Both the position numbers and the translations under genes were made by a program. DNA of 64,000 nt from the NCBI GenBank assembly GCA_000328365.1, contig KB304960.1:103036-167035 (forward strand), read 5' to 3'. Under the pieces are notes generated by a model, which did not search any database, was not told where the DNA came from, and saw only the letters and a list, made by a program, of their open reading frames with translations. Within the stretch, counting starts at the first letter, position 1. Each line of letters opens with the position of its first letter. The DNA comes from Capitella teleta (taxonomy: Eukaryota; Annelida; Polychaeta; Capitellidae). Of this stretch, positions 1-11,500 are shown one piece after another.

Positions 1-225
1 ATACGTTCGAACTGGCATTAAAATATTGTCATTTGAATCTTTTTTAAACAGGTGTTTTATGAATAATGGGGGATTATTCGATGTTGCCCCGCTTAATGTG
101 TAATTAAAAAAAAAAAGATCAGTATAAGGGATGAGATTATTTGCGTGGCATACGCGCCAGGGATAATCATTTTTCGCTTGCTATTTTGTAACCCAAGAAT
201 AATTAGTTAAGACTGCTAATTACAG

Positions 226-938
226 TTAAAGGGATGGGGAACTAAATTTTAAGTGATGTTCTATTGACTCATAGCACCAATTGATAGCATTCCGTGCCAA
301 GAACACCCTGCCTGGATGCAAGCGTAAGGAAATAATGCATTCCGAATATCGGGGTTAGCATTGCGCCTATGGGAGAATGGCTTCCATTGCGAAGTATAGG
401 AGGCAAACGTCAGCTGATGGCTTGGTTTGGCTGATGGCTGATTGGTTCCGTTCCCCTCGTGAAGCTATCGATTTCAGCCAATCAGAGCAGAGCATCTTCG
501 CCATAAAAGGACATCTTTGTTGTTTACGAAACGAAAGCGCATGCGTGGTGCACTCTGGCTGACCTTTTTACTGTTTCAGGATGAGAAACGTGGTAGGTGT
601 CTTAGAAAATCGCTTGTTAAAATAAAAAAAATAGCGAAAAATATTTTTTTTTTTGCGCCTGACTGGTGGCAAAATGATTATTCTATCTATTTCCGAAAAG
701 AAAATAAAAAAATATCAAGGGGTTTAGTCGCAGGACACGGTGATATGACGAGGCCCATTGTAAAAGATGGGGAACTCGGTGTTTCATCACAGCGACTGAC
801 GTCACGCCTAATTAGCATTATATCTCCCGCGAAATCGTTAGCGATGATATTCCTTGTGTGGGCCAGGCATAAGAATCATCTTTGGTGCATCAAATAACGA
901 CTCAAAGTCCATTTTCAACCAGTTCTCCCTCCCTTTAA
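226..938 (+). mobile_element. TTAA-flanked MITE, copy 1 (705 bp)
   Basis: This is a non-coding element bounded on both sides by TTAA. Its ends are imperfect inverted repeats: AGGGATGGGGAACT on the left, and the complement of AGGGAGGGAGAACT on the right. Three further copies lie in the window (near 22.05, 38.6 and 63.72 kb), two of them inverted. A TTAA target duplication is the mark of piggyBac-type transposases, so this is probably a non-autonomous derivative of such an element. The family name is inferred, because no transposase is present. It contains a TGACGTCA palindrome at 797-804 and several CCAAT-type motifs. Short ORFs inside it recur in every copy only because the whole element recurs. 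Confidence 0.85.
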
Positions 939-2288
939 GCTAATATTATACGTTTAATATACCATGAAATTTATGTTCAAACTTTCAAGTAGGCCTACAA
1001 GAAAATTTTCGCTACCTCAGTGTCATTTCACGCTTGTCAATTTCGCCAACATTGGTGGCTATGGCGGAGCTACACGAGCACAGTTTGCACCGAGGAGCAC
1101 TTGTTGTTCGTCTTTGGTGAAGACGTGCAAATCGAGAGTCGTGCATTTCCCTTGATCAGTCTCAGCAGTTAGACCTCGTTTGTCAATTATAGGCCTATAT
1201 GTCAAGATAAATAAAATTCACATAGAAGCGATTTAATGCGATGCTGAGGAAATTTCAAACAAATTTTAGTCTTCTCCAGAAGTTGTGTGTCTCATCCCAG
1301 GCATCTCAGCATCAGATTTCAGTAAAAAATAAAAAAAAGATATCGAATAGCTAGCTGCTAACTGCATTTTTAACCGGCTGAAACAAAAACAAAGAGGCCA
1401 AGAATGAGATTACCACATAAGTTTAATTTTAACATCTTCTCATATACAAGAAACGCTATGCCGAAGTTCGTACAACTAACACAATTTTTTGTGGCTAAAA
1501 CATATTTCAAGGAGGTAAAAAAAAAATTATCTGAAGATATCTATAGGACATTAGGTTAACACTAAAACAACAAATTTGTTAACAAACAGTGAGAAAACAG
1601 ATGGGTCGTATATAGATACACAGATTACACTGCCCTAACATGAGAAAAGAAAAAAAGGATCTTATTCATAAAAGATGCCCAACGATTTTCTTTTCTTCAA
1701 AATCCCAGAAAAAAACAAAACAAACAGAAAAAACAAATTCAGCTAACAGCGTGGAATGTATATGTACATAATTATCTCTCTGGCTTGATGTAATTATGTT
1801 TTTATATACATAATGGCAGTTTAATACATGGGATTATCATTAATCTGGTTGAAGCCGGCGGACCAGTTATATACGACAACAGGTTACACTTAGAAACACA
1901 AATAAGAAATTGTTAATTATTGCTAACATTAGTTGTATCACCACTTTCTCACCATCGTCATCATAATCATCTGCAATGTAAGTCAAAATGTATAGGAGAG
2001 GTCAAAGGAAGGGTGATTAGACCGCATTTCAAGGCATAAATAATCCCGCAGCAAATTGAGCTCAGCCGCATAAATACATCAACTTCAGCTAAATTATTCG
2101 ACATCTTTCTTCTGTTTCTTATGACATCCAAATATACACATATTGCCGCTAGAATGCATAATAATAATTGAAATGAGGAGGAGAAAAAAATAAACATATC
2201 TTGATGGTCAAACATTTAAGTTGAATAATGAATAATTGGAACCCAAAATATACACAACTGCTGAGACGCCCTTATATACCATTTACAG
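939..2288. other. Intergenic, no gene seen
   Basis: AT-rich sequence between the MITE and the endophilin 3' end. It has short A-runs but no ORF with coding character and no RNA gene that I recognise. Part of it may be 3' untranslated sequence of endophilin if a distal polyadenylation site is used. Confidence 0.5.
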
Positions 2289-2294
2289 TTTATT
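2289..2294 (-). terminator. Candidate polyadenylation signal for endophilin
   Basis: AATAAA on the minus strand, about 280 bases downstream of the endophilin stop codon. It is the nearest canonical hexamer seen, but usage is not shown by sequence alone. Confidence 0.4.
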
Positions 2295-2574
2295 TTTTTG
2301 TACATATAATTGCTAAGACTCTGCAGCAGGCAGATCCATCTATTTAATACAGTTAATTTCAGCAGTGTATTCAACTCGAAACAGGAGAAGAATACAAGAG
2401 AAGAAAAGAGATGAAGAAGAGAGAGAGAGAGAAAAAAAAAAAAAAAGGCTGACATTAGAAAAGTAAAACACCACTGGAAGATTCAACACTTTAAATCTAG
2501 AATTAGTTAACACAACAATTGCATCAAGATTAATCTGGTAGCCTTGAAGTATATGCAGGCGACCTTGACCTGCT

Positions 2575-5500
2575 TCAGGGCAAGGCCACAATGACCTTGA
2601 CATAGTTGACTGGGAAGAAGCCGTTCACGCCTTGAAACGAGCCCTCGTACCAGTTCTCGTCAATCTGTGAGATGAGGTTGATAATGTCGCCCTCCTTGAA
2701 GCCCAGCTCGCCCTCATTCTCAGGGTCAAAATCGTACAAAGCTTCTGCACACGCTTGGCTGCTACCTCCGCCTGCAGAAAAACAAACATTTAAACATTAC
2801 GCTAAACAACCAAGCAAATGAAAAGCAAAATTTGCATGATGACGTCATCAGTATTTCTTCTTCCAGATGAGAGAATTCGTGGCTCGGTTCATTAGCGATA
2901 ATAACAATAATATATGAGGTTATATAATATCCCAAGGGACATAATTCAGAAGCTGACGAAGCATTCCTATATTTCTCATGCAATCGTGCATCGGTCAGAG
3001 ATATACAAAAAAAAAACACCTGCAAATGGAACGAAATTGATACAGTGGACATCCAAGTAAACCAATCTACAGACTGACGTATAAATAACGACGCAAGTTG
3101 TACAGAGAAGCAATACAAGAGCAGCCACAGAACCTCATTCAAGTTAGTGCATGACTTAAGAAGCAAGTAACAGAGAGGGAATTTAATCAGTTAAATATCA
3201 AAAGGGTTCTGAGGGAGGGGACGCTTGTCTTCTTACCCGATGGCTCAGCATTCGTGGAACCCATCAAATCCCCAAACGGATCTAGAGACATATTGGACAA
3301 TTGTACACAAAGCAAAAAAGATAAAAGGAAAAGAATGAAATCGACTGCGTATACGTGTAACATGCTAAAGAACCCTCCAATCCCAACCAACTACCAGCGG
3401 TAACAATGAACCACAACGAACGAACTCTTAAACAACAATTTAAATGTTTCCGCTTGAGAGAAATACCTTGCGGATGGTTCACATTCTCTGCAGTTAGTAA
3501 GAGAAAGAGGAATAAAAAAAGACGTTTGATGAGGAAAAAGAAGAAGAAGACCGACCTGATGAACCGGCGTTGAAGGTCTGTGGAGCGGGCGAGAGGCTGT
3601 AGCCAGTGCTGTCGGCCAGGTCAAAGTTGTTGGTGTTGGTCGTAGATCCGTTGTCGTACATGGAGCCGGAAGGAGACGTGTCAAATTTGGTGCGAGACGA
3701 CACACGGCGAGGAACGTGCTCGCGACGGGGGCGGTTGGCGGCCTCGTTGCACCTGGGAATGTGACTGTTAGAACGAGTTTCATGACTGAGAGCGATTGTA
3801 ATTTGGGAAAGGCACAGAGACAGACACAGGGATTAATAGCCACACAAAAGAAACCACACACAAAAAGCAATTAAACTTACTTTCAACGCAGATTAAAATG
3901 ACGAGGCTGTTCGTAATCGTCACATTCACGGAAATTACCCTCGTGTAAATAGTAAATTTACTTATAGCAAGAAATTCTGAGACATCAATAACCATGAGAT
4001 GCCGATATATAGCAGTTTGCAGCTACACCATCAGGCATAAAAATGTGATTAAGTGAGTGCCACAAGAATTTGAGTAAGAAACCAGACCAATAATTAAAAA
4101 AATTAAATGCAAAAACCAAACAATCTAAATAAAAAAGAAATAAATAAATATTGCTTTTCGTGAAGCTGTTCTGTCCAAAAATCAAAAACATTTGTTATAA
4201 TTTATAATTACATTTGTTATAATTATATGCATAATAATATAAATAAGGTCCCAAATTCAAGCCCCGACTTAAGAGACTGTACTTTGTATAAGGCATCCAG
4301 GGGAATCGAACCATTGGATTGAAAGCCCAACGCTCTACCTCTGAGCTAACCAGTAACATATAATGACAAATAACCGAAATAAAAACACTCCACCAATAAA
4401 AAAAATCATAACCAAAAATTCAATAACAACGAACAAAACCGAAGCCATGCGCACACCATGTAGACCAAAGCGTACCGCTAATTATGAATGACCCAGTGAC
4501 CTACTTTTGTTGAAGGGACTCCATGAGTGCCTGAAGGGTGTCGGCAGATTGTTGGTGATACCTCAATTCAGCCTCAATGAAGGAGCACAGCTCTGAGACT
4601 TGTTCAGCCTAAGATTAATAACACACACACACACAGGGTGAAAGAAAGAAAAGATGTGAAAGTGGATGGGAAAGGCATGAAAGCTTCTGTACACGTTTGT
4701 CGAAGAAAATCGTACTTAGAGCTCAAACTCTGGAGATTACACTGCAAGATGTCAGCAGCATGCTGATGGTACGCTAAGTGAGACTCAACGAACGCCGACA
4801 GCTGAGAAATCTGCTCCATCTGGGTTCCCGAAAAAGAAGCCAATAATTAATTAGCGAGGCTTCTATCTGTAAAACGTAACACATCCAGAGGAGGGGGGAG
4901 GGGGCATGTGTGTGGTCCGGTAACCCACACTCAGCAGTTGCTAACATCATCAGTTGGATTCAAACAAATCAATATTTGATCAGTTACTCAAAGATAATGA
5001 TAATTATTACATATTCATACCCGGAATAATTAGGTTTTAGTTTTAATGCATTAATCATAGATTTGAGGACGCAGATCTAAGAAGACTCACATCATTCTCA
5101 ATCAGGTTAAACATTGCGGTTTCTGTGAGGTCTTTGCTCTCAACAAACTTGTCCTCGGCCATATTGATGTCATGGTCCGATACATGGGCCCCTGAAATAT
5201 GGTGAGAAAACACTCAGTTCATGAAATAAAATAAAAAGTATCAAAATTACAAATTAATCAATATTATTATCTTTGAAAAAAAAAAAAGATGAAATTTCGA
5301 GTGTTAATTGTTGAGGTATTGAGTTCGAGGATTTTACTTTTTTTATTTTTTCATAAAGCAGCCTGTTTGTTAATTTGCAATTTCACGCCATATTTTCAGG
5401 ATAAAAAATGGAATTTACAATGCGAGGGTAAATTCAATGAGCATAATTCAATGATTTGTAAGTGTGAAAACTGATGAACATAATACATTAAATTATCAGT

Positions 5501-8500
5501 ATTAAAACAGCATTCAAAGCAGAAAACTTGATTGTTGGCTTAACTGAAAACCATGCAAATGGTAACCAGATTAGTGCTTCCAATTTCTGATTTGCGTTTC
5601 CACCATCACCATAACATGCCGCTACCAACATTATGTAATAAGCAGGGTGCATAGATGTCCATTGAATCACAGCGTCAGAGATAATTAAACTTGTTCAAAA
5701 TCTCTGAACATCTAATACTTTATTGAATAAATGCATAAACCAAACACTGGCTAAGCGTACAGTGCATCCGGATACTTTTAGCCGTTAGCCAGCGTTGATA
5801 ACCTTCACCTTACAGTGATTAGTGGGTTTAACAATACAAATGAGTTAATCAAGTGCATGAGAAAAATATTCCCCAAAAAGAGAAGAGAAAAGAAGCGAGA
5901 ATGAGAGACGTCTCTCTAACATACCTCCTGCTTTTTCAGTAGAGGAGGGAAGAAAGTAGAACCAGAGTTAGACATTGGTGGTCATATTCAATTGGTTTGC
6001 TTTTAAAGTTCTTACGAAATTCAAGAAACACTACGCAATTTTTACATAGACATGCAGAATAGTCAACAAGGGCCAACTGCACTCTTTCTTGAACACACAC
6101 ACACAAACAAAACGAATTTTGTTTTATTTTTAAAATTGAAAAAAAAAAAAAAAAAAAAAAAAAAACAATTAAAGTATAAAAAAAAAAAATTGGCAAAAAG
6201 CGAAGTTGTTCAACATTTGAATATTTTAAGACACAATATAAAGAGACATCAAAATAACTGAGAATTGAGACCAACCTCCTTCTTGTGAAGAGGTCAATCA
6301 GCAAATAGGTGGAGAGAGAGAATAGGCACATTTCAGTTACATAATAACATTATAAACAAAATCAGAAAGAGCGCTACGGTAAACCAAAAACTGAAGCAAA
6401 ATGAGGAAACACCGACCTCGGGTTTGTTTTCGCTTCTTGCAGTCGAAATCGAGGCGACGCCCGGATAATTTCTTGCGATGGTGCTGCGAGACAAGCATCG
6501 CGTAAGAGTTAGGGGTCGCACCAGGAACAAATACTCACGTTCACTTCCTTCAGGTCCTTTGACTGAAGATGTTGCAACGGTTCAATAAAATTCTGCTTCA
6601 CCGCATCCTCCAGTGAATATTTAATCTCTGCCAACTGTTTATACGACTCTCCTGACTCCACGAGCGCTTGCCCTGAAATGATTGCCCCCTCGTCAAAGAG
6701 AGCGGACTCAGCAGCGAGCGGGTTTGCTCACCGAACAGCGAGTCTTCTCCGAGATCACGGCCATGCTTGATCATGCATTCACCGAGGAGGCCCTCTGGCT
6801 GTGGGTACAGTGTGTGGTTGGCTTGGCCGCGCATTTTGGAGATCGATCTGACGGCTGAGAGTTTCGCTCTGGAGGCTGAGAGATGAAGAAGAGTAGAGTG
6901 AGGAGGAGGGATGAGGAGGGAGGAGGAGGTCTAACCTGGGTTGGGCTGCAGCAGTTCGTGTGTCCGTGCCATCAACTCATCCACCAACTTCCCCATCACG
7001 TCAACTTTCTGCGGAAAAAACAAAATTTTATTAAATAAAATTAAAAATAAAATAAATAAAACCACACCAGTGGAGAATAATCAAATTGACACTGGTTACC
7101 ATGGCAACAGCATGGTCAAAGAAATGAAAATTTGCCAGGATTAGAAATCGCGGAAAAAAAAGAAAAAAAAGGTAAAAAAGGTAAAAAATTAATGCAAAAC
7201 ACGTCCCACAATATTAGTGAGTATCATCAAAAATCTTCGGTTTCAATGAAATGTGGGATGCAATAAAGTTCAGGCCACGGATTAAATACTAGCTGTAAGT
7301 CGATCGTGAGAAAGCAAAGCGAATGAAAATGGCGAATTCAATCGAATTCATATGAAACGGAAGCCGTGTCCATTTCGCCACCTTGCAAGATGCCACGACC
7401 GAACGAAAGCCTCATCTTCGTCCATCTTGGACTAATTCCACAGCAGCTGAAACTGGGGAGTTACATCCAGACGAAGAAAGCTGCTTTTGAAGAACCAAAT
7501 TTGAACACTTCATCGGACAGGCAGAATATTAACTACATGCACATGTTAAAAGTACTGTTGTAGTATAATTATAAAATACTAGTATGCCTCGCGTGATTAC
7601 GAAACAAAATATATCTTTTTTTTTTTCTTTTTTTTTTGATTCGCATCATTTCGGTGTAAAATAACTACGGAAGGTACATCCATCTGTATTTATTCCATTA
7701 CACAATTCATCGTGTTCACCTTCAACGGTGTAAATAAATCGGCGACTTATCACAGCTAATTATTCTGCGTGTGTCATAATTACGCGAACGTGTTTCCGGT
7801 TGTGTATTTGGCGGGAAAAAAAACAACAACAATTTGTGGGTAATTCTGAAGCGGACACAATCAATACGGGATGCGGCGCAGAGGAGCGAGGGGTCAGACC
7901 CAGAGGCCTTAATCGTCGAGGAGACATTGTTCGCATACAGTCCTCCTGATATAGTCACCAAGGATCGTCCTTCGAACGGGAAGCGGTCGATAATCGAGGA
8001 GTGGGAGCGCACACAAGCACGAAGCAGAAACACGCCGCTTTTTGTGTCATTGAGTCAGCTCGCACGTGGGTGGGGGGCCGAGGGCACCAATATAGCCCAG
8101 AGTGGGTGCTGCCGGTGCTATAAATAGCCCTAACCGTCGTGTGGGCTTCAGTTATTGAGAACAACAGATTCGCAGGCCGATTTGTCAAAACGACGTGGCC
8201 ATGTGGTCGCGATAAGGTCAAGGTCGTTGGGATAATTAGACAATTGGCCGTAGAAGAGGAAATCCGGTTTATTCACGAAGCAATGTTCTTGCAATGTAAA
8301 CACCATCAACAAATTGGTTATGACAAGCTTCGTGGTCTTCCGCCAATTGGCTTTAGATGAAACCAGAATAAACATGTCGTACAAGCAACGCGGGGACGCC
8401 GACCGGAAGAAGGAAGCACGGGGACTTCCGGTTGGGGCATTAGGCGAAGTTAGCACCGAAGAATCTCTTCTTTGACTGCTTGATCGGTGCGCGACCCTGG

Positions 8501-11500
8501 AGTTGACCGTTAACCGTGGCATATCAACATCAATTGGCGCTCGCCGTCTTCATGCCACCGCTCAACGGAGTCGTCCTTATTCAAAGCGCTCATTCGATAC
8601 AAAGACGGATGTCAAGTCTCATTGCGTCATGATAATGATGCAGCCGTTGATATAACATTGATCAATTAACTGCATGAATAAAACACGATGTGATGGCCAC
8701 GAAACGTGAGTATTCCGAACGCCGAAGGAAGCAAATCAATGCTGCGAATATAAAGCCAGTCAAGAGTGGCATTCGTCTAGTCATCATAATATCACATAGA
8801 TACAGTTTGATGGCAATGGGGCGTATATATACAGTGCTATCAGAGATGTACTACAAGTTTATCATTTGATAAGATGGAAGTCACGGAAGTCATCGCGGGC
8901 AGGAAATTCTTCCCCTAAACGGCTTCCGCGAGGAGGTTGGGAGCCTCTTATCCATATTTTTTTTCTTTTCCTCTTCTAAGAGCAAGCACTTCTTGTCTTG
9001 TTCGCAGGAAAGAAGCTGTAACTCTGATGTTTATGTCGCTGGGGGGTAATTCGCAGCGAATCATGGAAAATCCCCGAAATAAAAACCCCAGCGAATTACA
9101 ACCCATACCTGACAGGCTAAGTACGGCGTTATAATACACAAGGCGTTTGTCTAATGGATATCCAATAATCCCAGTATTGACCAGTGTACGGGCTGCATTG
9201 ATAGACGGCCCGTATATATACATGCAGTCGGGGGATATAATTGTATTGATTTCGACGGCCAACCAGAAATCCAAGACAGCTAAATTGGAGCTGCCTTCAG
9301 TATAATGCCGTGGAATACAGCTGTACATGTGTTACGCAGGGTCATTGGCCGCTCTCTAGGATTCCTCATTCTTAACGCAGACATATCAATTAGAGCAATG
9401 GCAATTAGTATTAATTAGTTATAAGCAAATTCAGAGCCATAAAAGCACAAGACAATCAAGTCGCAGGTGTTGCAGACCAATCCATTAATTATTAATTTTA
9501 CGACAGACGTAATTATAAACGTGATTAGAAAAGCGTAATTTCAAGTAAACGGGTTCGATGAAGCATGTGGGCAAGGTGCTGCCGCAAACCCCGGGGAAAT
9601 CGGGCGGAAAAAGGGGAAAGAGATTCTGTCCAACGTCCAACCGATGGGAAAACGGGGAAAATCACGAATCATTTCTGTGATACACGCCATTCATCCCGAA
9701 TGGGAGGAGGAGGAGGAGAAGGAGGAGGAGGAGGAAGAGGAGGAATGATCCAGAACAGAAAGGCGCTGGTTGATGGACGAAATGGTCAATTCTCAGAGCT
9801 CTTTTTTTACCTTTTTCTGATGAGATCATACTAAAGTCGGCTGGTGAAATCCACGATTTCAGTCCCAATCAATGGTTAAACTTCCAATCATTGATTGTCC
9901 TTATCATTAGTCTTATCATGGGACATCATGATAGCTCAATGTCTTTTGCATTGAATTGTAGCATTGACATTTTAAGCAGAATAATAATATGTTTGATTAA
10001 TAACTTGGCGGCAACTACTATATATGGATAGACATACTATTTACAACTCATCATTAATAATTGTGCGATATTTCATTGGTTTTATTCTGAGGCAGGATTG
10101 GCCAATCAAAGAGTTCACGAAGAACACTTAATCCTAAACAATCACCTCCCCTATAATCCAAACCAGGTAATCCTATAGGATAATTTTTATGGATTCACAG
10201 TGAATACGACCATAGATATGGAAGTTGGCCTGCTATGCACAAGATAGGCGAATCTCCGCATTGCGATTGAATGAATGGTAAGGGGCATACAGTCATGAAA
10301 AACATCAGCACGAATCTGAAGAACATAGAAATGCAAATGCAGCCACCATAAAATCTCCCGATGATGAGAAAACAAATGAAGCCCACGTCTGTTCAGATAC
10401 CGGTGTTCGGGTAATAGTAATTTGTGCGTAATTTGAGGGTATTTGGTGCGCAGAAAACAAACTTGAATCTCCTTCGACACCATGTCTATTGTCAGTTAGA
10501 TAAAATAATTTTTACATAAATTTAATAAAATATGATGAGTCAATTTGGTACGTGGCCTGTTAAGAAATGACAATGTTTCTCAGAATTGCGAAATGATGGT
10601 TTTTTGAGTTTCCTTAATTCACATGCAACCATGAAATGAAAAGTACGCGAAATTGACACTTTTCAGGAGCGATGTCCTTAATAATAGAATAATAATGCGA
10701 TCTATAATAACTAAAATTGCTGATTTACGATTTCAATTTTCACAAAAACAAAAATTACAGGTATCCTAAATTAAAATTAAACTCTGAATCAGAAAACGAA
10801 ATTGAAACAAAGTGCCAGGATGAGTGGGGTATGAAGTGAGTGGGAGAAGTCATCAAGAATTAAAGACTCCACTGAAACACAACGCGGCAAATATTGCGTG
10901 CCAGGATGCAATTGCATTTCGGCGGTTTTAGCGGGAGAAGAAGTCTGGTTTCATACAAAGAGCCGATGAACCACCTACCTTCTCCATCTCCACGAACTCA
11001 TCATCGAGTTCTGTTCCTTTGGCTCCTCCGATTTTCTCACTGACATACTGAAAAAAAAAAAAGAAGAAGAAATTGATTAAAAATCCGATAGAACAATTAA
11101 TAATGAAGTAGCAAAATGAGATATTCAGAGTACACATGCACTATACAACACAAAATAATCATCCGAATGCATTTAATATTGGAGCCAAACTGATGAACAG
11201 GAATCGAGATCACGTCCTTGAGAAACCTCTAAGAATCCACAGAGAATTGTGGCCTGCACGCAAGAATAACATTAAGCAATTCCTTGATGCCTCCGTCTTC
11301 AAACGCAGCCCCTCGACCCGAATTACCACACGTATCACCCACAAAGGACATATACCAAGCAATGCTAGAGACTCGTTTGCCCGTTTATAGGTCAATAAAC
11401 TCTTCATGCCAAACTATTCAAGAGAAGTCTCTGATATAAACATACAGGTGATCACAGGCGACCAGGGGTTCTATTCTTAGTAGAAATAGAATCGAAAAGC

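Larger units (their letters stand above)
7014..10978. other. Endophilin intron 2, no additional gene seen
   Basis: Mostly unique AT-rich DNA with a GC-richer island at about 7830-8520. Long open frames in that island start at non-ATG codons or lack coding bias, so I do not call them. A promoter-like motif cluster is listed separately. Confidence 0.5.

Noticed and set aside
377-897. Short ORFs repeated near 0.4, 22.4, 39.0 and 63.9 kb with near-identical peptides
   Set aside because: They recur only because the 705-base MITE recurs; codon bias is absent and the frames differ in length between copies.
4256-4352. A functional tRNA-Glu gene
   Set aside because: Box A and box B are present but the T stem and variable region cannot fold, and spacing is too short.
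7722-8522. Several overlapping 70-120 codon frames in a GC-richer island
   Set aside because: Frames exist on both strands, begin at non-ATG codons in part, and show no domain or splice support.
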